DNA from: Macrobrachium rosenbergii
Taxonomy: Eukaryota > Arthropoda > Malacostraca > Decapoda > Palaemonidae
Assembly: GCF_040412425.1 (NCBI RefSeq)
Contig: NC_089749.1
Coordinates: forward strand, 9,501,162-9,565,161
Length of the DNA: 64,000 nt
Direction: 5' to 3'
The translations under genes were made by a program, and so were the position numbers. Shown one piece after another: positions 1-14,400 of the stretch. The notes below the pieces were generated by a model. The model did not search any database. It was given only the letters and a program-made list of their open reading frames with translations, and was not told where the DNA came from. Position 1 is the stretch's first letter, and every line of letters begins with the position of its first letter.

Positions 1-219
1 ATATTATTTATGTAAAAGATACATCACCATGAAAAAATCACGTAGAGTGAAAAATCAGTGAACTGACTAATCCACTCATTTCTGAGAAACATTACTAACA
101 AGTATGATTAGACAACCGTCGATTCATCATTCCCTCTCTCGTGTCACACACACATCTTACAGCTTTCCATCTTTCCTTTACCTTTCCACCTGAAGAGTGA
201 GTGAGAGAAAGGAAGGAAG
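1..219 (+). promoter_or_regulatory. Upstream region / 5' UTR of the sulfotransferase gene
   Basis: This AT-rich sequence precedes the sulfotransferase start codon. An arthropod-type initiator-like TCAGT lies at 56-60, and pyrimidine-rich then purine-rich stretches precede the ATG. The ATG context has A at -3, which is favourable. No clear TATA box is placed at the right distance from the initiator. The transcription start cannot be fixed from sequence, and an upstream non-coding exon cannot be excluded. Confidence 0.3.
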
Positions 220-1609
220 ATGTCCCTAGCAAGCGGCCACGAAGCTCACGACCTGGAAGGAGATGAGTTCGAGAGACTGACGAGGAATTTTCCGCCCTAC
301 AGGACAGGTCTCGTTCGCTTGTCTCCGGGAGGGTGGGTCTTCCCCAAACAGTATCGTAAATACGCCGACCACCTCTACAATTTCGAAGTGGGTGGATCTA
401 TATACTTTGTTTATTGTTTCCTACAAGTTTTTTTCGTCTGTTTTTAAGATCTATTATTATCAGTGATTTGTTTTTAATGTTTTCTGATTTCTGGGTGATT
501 TTAAAGATGATGATATGTACGGTAGTACAACTGTAGCCTATTCACTCCCACTCGCTCGAAAGACTAAGAGTGACAGTTCTTAGGACTTAATATTAGTCTT
601 TTACAAAAGGCATAAATGAACTTTAACACTTCTTATATATTTAGCCAATAATAAGTACACTTTTATTTACAAATATACGCATCTAATATCATTGTTTACA
701 TGTCTGTAAGCGTACTTTTCACGTCAAAAACTACGGCGATATTCGAGTAGCTTTCAGCTGCCCCAAAACTATTTTTCACGAATGTGAAAAGTTGTTAAAA
801 AAAAAATTCCTGAAAACAGCGTTCCCTTGTTTCTTCGACAACAGGTCAGACCAACCGACGTCTTCCTCGTCACGTACCCAAAAGTGGGCACGACCTGGAC
901 CCAGGAGATCCTATGGACGATGATATTCAACCCGGATTTGGATAACCCGAAGCAGGAGGTGTCGCTGGAGAAGCGCTCGCCCTTCTTAGAGTGAGTAATC
1001 TTTTGATGGAGGAAGGATTGGAAGGTCTCTGATAAAGTGAGGAGTCTTTTAAGGAGTGAGGGAAACCTCGTGTTGAGGAGTCTTTTATGGAGTAAGGAAA
1101 ACTCTGATAAATTAGGGAGTCGTTTATGGAGTAGAAGGAAACTTATGCCGAAGTTTCTTCGGCGCAATCGAGTTTTCTGTGCATCGTATAATCAAGGCAC
1201 CCGAAAATAGATCTATCTTTAGGTCTCGGTGTAATGCTGTATGAGCCGTGGCACATGAAACTTTAACCGCGGCCCGGTGGTTGCCTGGCCTATATCGTTG
1301 CCAGACGCACAATTATGGCTAAATTTAACCTTAAATAAAATGAAAACCACTGAGGCTAGAGGGCTGCAATTTGGTATGTTTGATGATTGGAGGGTGGATG
1401 ATCAGCATACCAATTTGTATCCCTCTAGCCTCAGTAGTTCTTAAGATCTGAGGGTGGACAGAAAAAGTGATGACGGACAGACAAAGCCGGCACGATAGTT
1501 TTCTTTTCAGAATACTAAAAGTCTTTCTCAATGTGGTAAGAAAAACTTTTTGATAAAGTAAATATTCTTTTAGCTTGTATATCCAATAATAATAATAATA
1601 ATAATAATA

Positions 1610-1677
<68 letters not shown>

Positions 1678-3599
1678 CTTTCTTAGTGTGGACATGCTGT
1701 TCCCGGCCGAAACCACTCCCGAGACGGAGGAATTCATGAAGCCTGCTTTGGAGGAATTCAAGAAGCTGTGTCCTGGAAAGGATCCCAAGGATGGGATGTA
1801 CTGGCAAATAGGAGCGGCCTGCAGGGATCGTCCTCGCATCCTGAAGTCACACCTGCCTCTGTCGCTGCTGCCTCCGTCGTTAGTGGATGTGGCAAAGGTA
1901 TACTTCCTTTAGTTTCGTGATCTTTTGCGGTGAGCCGTGACAAAGGCATGAAGATTTTTTTCCCGGGAGTTTTGGGGTGTGCCGTTGCAAAGGTAAGAAG
2001 AAAAATGGTGATCTTTTGCGGTGAGCCGTGACAAAGGTATGAAGAGTTTTTCCCGGGGAGTTTTGGGGTGTACCGTTCCAAAGGTATGAAGAAAAATGGG
2101 AATAAATTGAATAAAGCACCGAGACAAGGGAAAATATACGTTGTCCCGTTTCTCCTCCAGGTAGTATACGTCATTCGTAATCCTGCTGACGTCATCACGT
2201 CCTACTGTCATCACTGCTCCCTCTTCACCGAGATGAAGTTCACAGGGACCGTAGAAGAGTTTGCCGAACTCTTCCTCAACGACGATGGTAAGAAGAAGAA
2301 GAAGAGGAAACTTTTGTTTATCTATTGATTTGATTGCCAAAGAAGCCTTGTATCCTTGACATAGACCCTTCTTATTATCTCGTATTCGACACACTTTGAC
2401 TTTTCTCCATTCAAAGTATTCCTGTTTATACTCGTCCTCCATAGAGACCTCATAGGTCCCAGAGATTGTCCTTAGGATTAAATTTTGTGTTCCAGTTCCT
2501 GTTCTAATACTCCATTAAAGGGACTAGATTCTCTATTACTCCTTCTTCTATTGGAGGTCTATTGAAGCTTCATTAGTTTCTATTTCCTCTTCCGTCAGTG
2601 GTCTATTGGCCCTATAAATTTTGTATTCAAATTCTAATACCGACCCTTTAAAGCAAATAGATTCTCTATTTCTCCTTCTTCTATTGGAGGTATATTGAAG
2701 CTTCAATACTTTCTATTTCCTCTTCCATCAGTGTTCTATTGGTCCTGTAAATTTTGTATTCAAACTCTAATACCGACCCTTTAAAGCGAACAGAGTCTCT
2801 ATTTCTCCTTTTTCTATTTGGGATCTATGAGATCTATTAAAGCTTCTATTCTTTCTATTTCCTCTCCCATCAGTGTTCTATTGGCCCTAAAAATTTTGTA
2901 TTCAAATTCTAATACCGACCCTTTAAAGTGAATAGATTCTCTGTTTCTCCCTCTTCTACTGGAAATCTATGAGATCTATTAAAGCTTCTATTCTTTCTAT
3001 TTCCTCTCCCATCAGTGTTCTATTGGCCCTATAAATTTTGTATTCAAATTCTAATACCGACCCTTTAAAGCGAATAGATTCTCTGTTTCTCCCTCTTCTA
3101 CTGGAAATCTATGAGATCTATTAAAGCTTCTATTCTTTCTATTTCCTCTCCCATCAGTGGTCTATTGGCCCTATAAATTTTGTATTCAAATTCTAATACC
3201 GACCTTTAAAGCGAATAGATTCTCTATTTCTCCTTTTTCTATTGGAGGTCCATGAGATCTACTAAAACTTCTATTCTTTCTATTTCCTCCCCCATCAGTG
3301 GTCTATTCGCCCTACTGGCTCCACGTCAAAGAGGCCTGGGAGAAGAGGTCCCACCCCAACATGCACATCCTACGCTTCGAGGACATGAAATCTGACGTCA
3401 CGAAGGAACTACGAAAACTCAACGACTTCCTGGGGACCAAACTCAACGAGAAGCAGCTGGAGAACGTGAGTGGGATAGAAAAAAGCTCAGTCGTTCGACT
3501 GGGAGGTGAAACTGGATGCCTCTGAAAAGGTTGCTTGCAAAATTTTATGTCAGCACATTTTAAGTTGAGTCGTAAGGTATCAGATTCTCTCCTGTAGTT

Positions 3600-3687
<88 letters not shown>

Positions 3688-4335
3688 ACGTGTATACCTG
3701 ATACTTTGTAATAATACGAGGCAAATGACTGCTAATGAAGACGTGGGACTTTGCAGTAAAAAACCGCGTGTTTACAGAGAAATGTTATATCATCTTTTGT
3801 AGTGAAACAAGTGGTCATAGACCGAAGAAATGGTCTAGTTGTATAAACAGAAACTTGACAGTTACAATTTTCAATCAGCAAAACTTTATAAGTCACTAAC
3901 ATCAAATTTATTCTACTGAATAAAAGCAGTGGAGTTGAAAAGCCTCTGCTTTGCAACGACTCTTAGATGAAGTACTACTACTGTCAAGCTCAGTTCAGTT
4001 TCTATGGAGAGGTCTTGGCTATGTAACGGCACCTCAGTTTGCGTATATTTACGTTACAGTTCCAAACATCGAATTGAATTTTCACTTTATTCATTATTTT
4101 AATCTACATGTGATGCGATATTTCCATCTCTGTCTTCTCAAGGTCTTTTCTAAATGTCTTCTTCTTCTGGTTATTCCAATTTAATCCCGATTTTCAGGTG
4201 AAGAAACACACAACCTTCGACGCCATGAAGAATAGAACTACGATATTCGATTTTGACATAACCGAGAAATCGCCTTTCGTCGACCCTGAGGTTCTGAAGA
4301 AAGATGGAGGATTCTTTAGACAAGGTATGAGAAGG

Positions 4336-4409
<74 letters not shown>

Positions 4410-4892
4410 AGTTCTTTAAAAATTATGTGAATCAACCATGTCTACTTCCTGTCGTTTGTTTACCCTTATAACTTTACTTCAGCTAACAATCGTTTCCAAC
4501 TTTATTTTGCAAAAAAATAATTTCAAGATTTTTTCACCAGTCTCTGTAGATTCTCTCCACTATCACCAACAAGCGCTGCAGCATCTGTAAACAATTTAAG
4601 GCATTTTCACCAGTTTCTGTAGAATCTCTTCACTATCACCAACAAACACTGCAGCAGCTGTAAGCTTCAACAACCCCTATTCCTTGCAAGACACTTTTAA
4701 TGATCACACATAATTCAAATGGATCTCTCATCACGCCAGCTGTTAAAATATTAAATATATTTAATCTCTTCACCTTTCGTCTCAATTTCAGGAACGACTG
4801 GAGACGGGAAGAAGAAGCTAAGCCCAGAAATGCTGAAACGTCTGAAGGAATGGTGCGGAAAGCGCTTCGATTTTGGCCTGACTTTCGATTAA
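220..4892 (+). CDS. Cytosolic sulfotransferase (SULT family), 7 exons, 348 aa
   Basis: Exons 220-387, 845-990, 1687-1897, 2161-2287, 3299-3465, 4198-4324 and 4792-4892 total 1047 nt, in phase, with GT-AG introns and a TAA stop. The family transfers sulfate from PAPS to hydroxyl or amine groups of small molecules in the cytosol. The 5'-phosphosulfate loop YPKVGTTW is at residues 67-74. The catalytic His is H160 in KSHLP. The 3'-phosphate site is RNPADVITS, with R181 and S189 at the usual 8-residue spacing. The PAPS-binding C-terminal motif reads RQG at 314-316 where vertebrate enzymes have RKG, followed by GDGKK instead of the common GDWK. The vertebrate dimer motif KxxxTVxxxE is not conserved. 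At 348 aa it is longer than the roughly 295 aa of vertebrate SULTs; the extra length lies in the N-terminus and in residues about 105-150. Substrate is unknown. Introns 3 and 4 contain repeats of their own splice sites. Confidence 0.9.
1146..1520 (+). mobile_element. Hairpin-rich dispersed decapod repeat, copy 1 (intron 2 of SULT gene)
   Basis: This segment matches the reverse complement of about 57565-57985. One end holds a palindrome around GAAGTTTCTTCGG; the other ends in a TTTTCTTTT-type palindromic stretch. The centre is an imperfect hairpin with about 30-bp arms (1350-1379 and 1405-1435, starting ACTGAGGCTAGAGG). No coding potential is visible. I recall this family as very abundant in decapod genomes; its transposon class is not assigned here. 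Confidence 0.6.
1584..1674. repeat. (AAT)n/(ATT)n compound microsatellite
   Basis: About 8 AAT units switch to about 21 ATT units, making an inverted, self-complementary trinucleotide tract. It ends about 12 bp before the acceptor of SULT exon 3. Confidence 0.9.
1918..2098 (+). repeat. Tandem repeat in SULT intron 3 copying the exon 3 donor
   Basis: Two 91-bp units each consist of two half-units of about 46 bp. Each half-unit carries a CAAAG followed by a donor-like GCATG, GTAAG or GTATG, at 1941-1945, 1988-1992, 2032-2036 and 2079-2083. The real exon 3 end is CAAAG (1893-1897) followed by GTATAC. The spacing of 44-48 bp continues from the real donor. Confidence 0.75.
2480..3298 (+). repeat. 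142-bp tandem repeat in SULT intron 4 copying the exon 5 acceptor
   Basis: About six units, four of the spacings at 141-142 bp, fill most of intron 4. Each ends in a polypyrimidine tract plus CAG and the first bases of exon 5. The AG dinucleotides lie at 2598, 2731, 2873, 3015 and 3157, and the true acceptor AG ends at 3298. Similarity to exon 5 continues about 15 bp past the AG and then stops. Confidence 0.85.
3600..3685. repeat. (ATT)n microsatellite
   Basis: About 28 uninterrupted ATT units in SULT intron 5. Confidence 0.95.
4338..4407. repeat. (CT)n microsatellite next to SULT exon 6 donor
   Basis: Thirty-five CT units start 13 bp after the exon 6 donor at 4325. Confidence 0.95.
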
Positions 4893-4898
4893 AACCAA

Positions 4899-4899
<1 letters not shown>

Positions 4900-4981
<82 letters not shown>
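4900..4981. repeat. (CT)n microsatellite in SULT 3' UTR
   Basis: About 40 CT units begin 8 bp after the TAA stop, so they should be transcribed in the 3' UTR. No AATAAA signal is obvious in the following 300 bases; the 3' end is not placed. Confidence 0.9.
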
Positions 4982-4983
<2 letters not shown>

Positions 4984-5239
4984 TTCTGGCGTGCAAATCA
5001 AGCACCAATCCGTGCAAAACCAAGCCGATTGTTTCATGAAGCACAGAGGAAGATGAGAGAGAATTCTACCACAGTCCAAATCAGAATGGTCCTGCAGAAT
5101 ACCAAAAGAAGTCTACATAGAAGCCAAATACATTCTCAGATGGAGAGAGGGAGTAAGGGAGATTTGAGGAGGTTTTCAGAAACTGTTTGTTTTTTACATA
5201 GGAGTTCTTCATCAGACTTTAGTTTTCTAACGAGTCACT

Positions 5240-6712
5240 TGCTTGGTAAATGGGTAATCCTTTATGATTCAGGTTTTGTATGGTTAATAGATAATCCTTT
5301 ATAATTCAGGTTTTGTATTGTTGAAAGGTAATCCTTTATAACTCAGGCCTTGTATTGTAAATAGGTAATCCTTTATAATTCAGGTTTTGTATTGTAAACA
5401 AATAACCCTTTATAATTCAGGTTCTGTACTGTAAATTGGTGATCCTTTACAATTCAGGTTCTGTATTATCACTGGATAACCTTTATAATTTAGGTTTTGT
5501 ATTGTAAAATGGGTAATCCTTTATAATTTAGGTTTTGTATTGTAAATGGGTGATCCTTTGTGATTCAGGTTTTGTATTGTAAATAGGTAATCCTTTATAA
5601 TTCAGGTTCTGTACTGTAAATTGGTGATCCTTTACAATTCAGGTTCTGTATTATCACTGGGTAACCTTTATAATTTAGGTTTTGTATTGTAAATGGGTAA
5701 TCCTTTATAATTTAGGTTTTGTATTGTAAATGGGTGATCCTTTGTGATTCAGGTTTTGTATTGTAAATAGGTAATCCTTTATAATTCAGGTTCTGTACTG
5801 TAAATTGGTGATCCTTTACAATTCAGGTTCTGTATTATCACTGGGTAACCTTTATAATTTAGGTTTTGTATTGTAAATGGGTAATCCTTTATAATTTAGG
5901 TTTTGTATTGTAAATGGGTGATCCTTTGTGATTCAGGTTTTGTATTGTAAATAGGTAATCCTTTATAATTCAGGTTCTGTACTGTAAATTGGTGATCCTT
6001 TACAATTCAGGTTCTGTATTATCACTGGGTAACCTTTATAATTTAGGTTTTTGTATTGTAAATGGGTAATCCTTTATAATTTAGGTTTTGTATTGTAAAT
6101 GGGTGATCCTTTGTGATTCAGGTTTTGTATTGTAAATAGGTAATCCTTTATAATTCAGGTTCTGTACTGTAAATTGGTGATCCTTTACAATTCAGGTTCT
6201 GTATTATCACTGGGTAACCTTTATAATTTAGGTTTTGTATTGTAAATGGGTAATCCTTTATAATTTAGGTTTTGTATTGTAAATGGGTGATCCTTTGTGA
6301 TTCAGGTTTTGTATTATAAATAGGTAATCCTTTATAATTCAGGTTCTGTACTGTAAATTGGTGATCCTTTACAATTCAGGTTCTGTATTATAACTGGGTA
6401 ACCTTTATAATTTAGGTTAATCCTTTATAATTTAGGTTTTGTATTGTAAATGGGTGATCCTTTGTGATTCAGGTTTTGTATTGTAAATAGGTAATCCTTT
6501 ATAATTCAGGTTCTGTACTGTAAATTGGTGATCCTTTACAATTCAGGTTCTGTATTGTAAATGGGTTATCATTTATAATTTAGGTTTTGTATTGTAAATG
6601 GGTAATCCTTTATAATTCTGGTTCTGTATTGTAAATGGGTAACCCTTTATAATTCAGGTTTTGTATGGTAAACAGGTAATCCTCTATAATTCAGGTTTTG
6701 TTTGGAAGTAGC
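5240..6712. repeat. 30-bp minisatellite with 184-bp higher-order structure
   Basis: About 48 monomers of about 30 bp (consensus parts TAATCCTTTATAATTCAGG and TTTTGTATTGTAAATGGG). The variant TTATCACTGG recurs at 5466, 5651, 5834, 6019 and 6204, so the period is 183-185 bp and six distinct monomers make one higher-order unit. The array decays at both ends into irregular monomers. Confidence 0.95.
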
Positions 6713-7600
6713 AAAGCCATCGTGTGTTTAATGAATCTTCCACTATTCACAAAAGCACTTGCAACTGATGAACTAATTCCCTAATTCACTAATTAATTAT
6801 TAACTTTCTCTTATACTTGACTCACCTTACCTAGTCATCAACATGTCTTCCACAAGGCAAGATTTACCAAGAAGCCAATTCAGTATCGTTATTGCTCGAG
6901 TTTTCGTTGTTCTCTGAACTTTGACCTTGAAAAAAATCAAAGGACAAAGGTCAAGCCACCCTTACTGATCTCTTTTCACCTCAGGAAGCTTCACTATTTC
7001 TTCAAGATTCATTTTCGTTCATCATTCCTCTGGCATTAGAGACAAACTTTCTTCAGACTGTCCATCTTGTTAGATTCTTCACAACAAGGGAAAAATATGG
7101 TTTAATTCAACGGACATATTTCGTAATTAATTTCACCAACATTAAAAAAACAAATACTGACTTCGGTATTTTCTTTGACCTATTGATTGTGCGTTTTTAG
7201 TCTATTTCATTCTTGCAATTATCTCTTAATCAGGTAAACATCCTTTTTTTTTTAATATCTCTTCTCTAAAACCCTTTTCTTTATGCCTATCTACAAGACT
7301 TCTGTATTTGGCCTGTCTATTCCATGCCTTTTTTTAAAATGAATATTTATAGTCACGCACTGTTTGAAATAAGGCTTGGTTTACACATTCCTAAAGCTCT
7401 GCATTCTATTTTCTTTGCTTCAAAATTTGCACCTTCGAAATTTACAGGCGTTTCGAAGAATAATCGTTTTCTTTTTGAATTTCCCTAGTTTCAGCTGACC
7501 TTTCTCTACGTTATTTGATTTACATAACGTTCTGTTATTTGGGTTTTTTCATATATACAAACATTTACGTCTCTTTATTACACAGATGCCAAACATGCAA
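6713..7600. other. Intergenic sequence, nothing recognised
   Basis: AT-rich unique-looking sequence with no long open frame, no splice-flanked exon and no recognised repeat. Confidence 0.5.
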
Positions 7601-7609
7601 AAACTAGAC

Positions 7610-8045
7610 AAAAAACTTTATCAACTGAGGCGCCGTTATATGGGCAAAGCCTCAACTCTGAAAGTAAACCTGAGCAGGAAACGTCAAATTTAAAGAAATG
7701 ATGCAAGAGTGTAACAGTGAAAATCACGGAAAGAGAAAAAAGGACAACATTGTGCTGATTAGCAGAGCTTAATAGAACACTCGAAAGCTATATAACAGAA
7801 AAAATCAAAGGGAGGAGGAAGTTAATACTTATATTGTGAAGAAGTAATTGAAAACTTAGAGCATTTCTTACTTTATTGGGAAACATTCAATTATATCAGG
7901 AACAGATTTAAACAACAGCCAGATTTGGAAGATAAGGATAAACTAATATATAACATCATATTGTTCATTCAAGTGTCTAAAGAGGCTAATGAAAATATGA
8001 AAGATTAGTCAACAACAAATGGCACCAAAGAGAACATAATACCGT
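7610..8045 (+). mobile_element. Decayed non-LTR retrotransposon 3' end
   Basis: Around 7840-8010 the + strand reads CEEVIENLEHFLLYW and then a Tyr-Ile-Arg stretch. This fits the Cys/His-containing C-terminal segment of many LINE reverse transcriptases (C..C...E...H.LL...Y...R). Upstream frames are broken by stops. The following A-rich stretch could be the 3' tail. The clade cannot be assigned. Confidence 0.45.
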
Positions 8046-8569
8046 ACTAAATAAACAAAAACAAAGAGAAATTAAAACTAACAAGGTGCCGTTCCAAAGC
8101 TAACCTCCATTAATACTACTACTACCCCCCTGGTCGCCAAAGCTCGGAAGATCATCCGCCGTATGTAAACAAGTTACAAAACCTGCAACGCCTCGTTACT
8201 TAATCGCTCACCACATGATTCCTCTTATATTCACGTCATGCAAAACGTATTCGTAAAACGAGACGTATGAAATTATACAACTGTAATGTTACGGTAACTT
8301 TCATCTATAACCAAAGCCAACGGTCTTCGCAGTTAAAAATGGTTAGTGATTTAGATTAGATCCAATCAACTTACCTTCTGTTGCTGGTGTTAATCTTAAT
8401 GGGTTCCTAGGATTGTGCAAAACATTTGGTCGTCTGTGGTGCTAATTTAAGGCTTTGGCTCGTTATTGGGTGCTAAGGTTTAGATGGAACATTAATCTGT
8501 GCTTCGTATAGCTTAAGTGTGATGTCATCTAGCCCAGGCTAACCGTGGTAGGCATCGTATATTTACAAT
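8046..8569. other. Intergenic sequence, nothing recognised
   Basis: No supported gene or repeat. It is less AT-rich than its surroundings and could hold an untranslated first exon of the downstream FASTKD gene, but no splice donor stands out. Confidence 0.35.
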
Positions 8570-11407
<2,838 letters not shown>

Positions 11408-14400
11408 ATGCAGAACTTTGGTAGGATACCGAGGTCTTCTGGTTTTCGGGTGTCTGCGAGGAGATTTTCCCAGCTCGGTCATTATTTGAGAACAAAGGGT
11501 CTTCAAGAGCTACAAAGCACGCCCAGCCATTACCAGCTTTCTCGGAGTTTACATTCAGTGTTTCAAGTGAAGTGTAATTTGTGTGGGAAAGTATCAAGTG
11601 TGTTAAAAGCCAGAACCTATGTTTGCCAGACTGGCGAGATTGGAAGTGAAGATGAAGGCATGATGAGTGATGGGGAAATTGATTTTGAAGAAGGTTTACT
11701 GTTAGACAAAGGACAGCTCGAACTTGTCCGGACTAATCTGCATCTTAATTCCAGTGACAGAGTTGTGAAGAGTTTAGCGGAGGCTGCCAGTTTACATGAA
11801 GTATTTTCCATAGTAGAAAACCAAAATGAGCACATAACAGCAACACAAATATGTCAGGCAGTTGTAACCCTGTGGGATTTACAAAAAGTGTATGGGAGGT
11901 TTGGGTGCGATTTTCCCAATTTTAAAAGTGTAAAGTATTCCGACTTCCTTAATGGTATAGTTCAGCATCCAGCTTTTATCAGACTACTTTCTCGTTTAGA
12001 AACTATTGCTGATGACCTAGAAAACGATGCAGTGTCATGTTTACTCTTGTATCTCTTTAGATTGGGAATAGATGACTCTTCAGCAGTGATGCAAAAACTG
12101 CTTTTGTTGTGTACAAGAAATATTGATGACTTCGGTCTTAGAGCATTGTCCAGGTTGAGTGTTTACTTGCGAAATCAAGGCATCAGAGGATACTACTTGC
12201 AGTCAAAGATTGTGAGCCTGGCTGAGAGAAAGTTGAAGACAGTGTCGACCCCTGAAGATCTGAAATTGATTACTATATGTTTAAACAGCACATCAAGGTT
12301 ACTTTCAGAATCTCTTTTCGGTGAATATGAAACCTTGCTGCAGAAATTTGTCATAGAAGGAAAGCTAGATAAGAGTGAACCTAGATTGTTGCTGAAGTTC
12401 CTCAGATTTTTAACTCAGAAAGAATGGGTAAAGAAACCAGATAGCTTGCAGCGACAGGTAATGCTTCATCTGTCGAGTAAGATACACACGATGAATGGAG
12501 TGGAGATAGTAGCGTTGAGTAATTACTTTCAGAATATTATTGAACCGAGGGCGGTGCTTTACAAAATCCGAGAACGTGTCAGGAACTTGATGTCGCTCAG
12601 TCAGCCTTTCCATAAGAAAGCCAGGTTAATGCTGTGCATGGCCCCTTTTACCACCTACGAAGATCGTTCGAGCTTTGAAGAGATCATCGTGGAAAATCTG
12701 GAGGAAGATGACTTATTTGATATGATCCCTGCCATTTTTAAATGCTTGAGAAGTATGAAGACCTCAAATTTTAAGTTATGCAATGCATTTTGGCAGAAGG
12801 CATTAGTTGCTGTGGAAAGAGAAGTGACGAAAATTGAAGGGCAGTTCCTCGGAATGGAAGAGATTATACGCCGGAGAGTTTATCAGCGATACATGTACTT
12901 TAACAACAATCTTGGTGGAACATACAGGCACAATGCTTTAGAAAAGACAATGAAGGATTTATTCGTAGAAGATTTAAGAGGCCAGTGTGGACTGATTCCT
13001 CACAAAGTTGCACGCATGTCATCTTTTCTGATTGGTTATTGTGGCGTAAATGGTATTCCTGAAGACATACTAGATAAAATTTTGTCTAATTCGCAACAGT
13101 TCTCCCTTTTAGATATTATAAATTTATCTAGGGGAATCCAGATAAGCTTAGCTTTCCACCACAAGAATGTTCGAAGGTCTTATACAGAGCAGATTACAAG
13201 CCTCTGTCATGTCCTTAACAGTTGCACCGAGAGACATTTAAAGGTAAGTACTCGCATTTTAGTAAATGCTTATTGTTAACGTCTAATTGCATTTTCCTTG
13301 GAGGGTAGTTAACTGATAAAAAACACACAGTTAATAACACTTGAACTTGTTGTTAGTTATGTTTTGTTGCTGCTCTGCTGTTCATATTACGTTAGTTTTC
13401 AAACATATTCTAGATATATAGATTTACCTATTCACAATCATGTAATCTTTATTATAAGAAGTGGTTGCCTTAAGGACACTATTGACATTCCAGAAAGTGG
13501 AGTCCCTGGGGTTAATTTGTGACCTCACCCGAGCTTTTCTTAATCGAGGGGGATCTTCGAGGACGTTTCTTTTTGACGCGCTAGTGGATGCACACATTCC
13601 ACTCTTGGGAGAGCTTAATTCGCGTGTCATAAGAGACATCTCGAGTAATTTTCAGAGAACGAAATACAGCTCACCAAAGGTAAGTGCTGTACAGGGAACC
13701 CCCCGTATTCGCGGGGGATGCATCCCACACCCCGCTAATAGGTCAAACTGCGAATGCTTAAAACCCCCTCTAAAAACACTTAGAACTGCCCAGTTTGATA
13801 GCTTAAAACCAAGAAAACAGTGTAAAATACCTGAGTATTTTAATAGTTTTATCACAAAAAGTGCATTTATTCATGAAAAACTATATGAAAAATAGAGTAA
13901 TTAGTGAATATTTCAGTAAAATACCGCTGAATGGGCGAATTTTTCCGCGACGATGGCTAGATATGTTCCACAGAGAAACCCGCGAATGCGTGAGTCCGCG
14001 AACCATGAGAACGTGAATACGGGGGGTTTGCTGTACATTGTTTTTGGATCTCTGAATCCAAATAATGTACGAACATTGGTTTATTTGTGCTGAATACCTA
14101 GAGAATTAGTTTATCATATTACTTCAATAGACAAAATAATTCGTGGGGTATTCTCACAAGTGAGTACATCTCAACACTGTGTAAAAAGTACAGTATTTTA
14201 TAACATATCCTGAAATTATACCTTCCCTTTTTTCCACAGATATTTGAAGCAGTGTCAGAGTATGTGATCGAAAACCAAGACTATATGCTGGCAGTAACAG
14301 TTGAAAGATATTTAACATGCATCTATAGCCTTGGTTATCACCCAGAATCTTATGACAGATTTTTTTCAGCTTGTGTTCACATTTTAAATCAGTAAGTTTA

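Noticed and set aside
1331..1807. 158-codon minus-strand frame with poly-Asn and poly-Tyr
   Set aside because: It is the translation of the (AAT)n/(ATT)n tract and a dispersed repeat.
13461..13895. 144-codon open frame as one exon
   Set aside because: Only 13494-13679 lies between good splice sites; the rest reads into a MITE.
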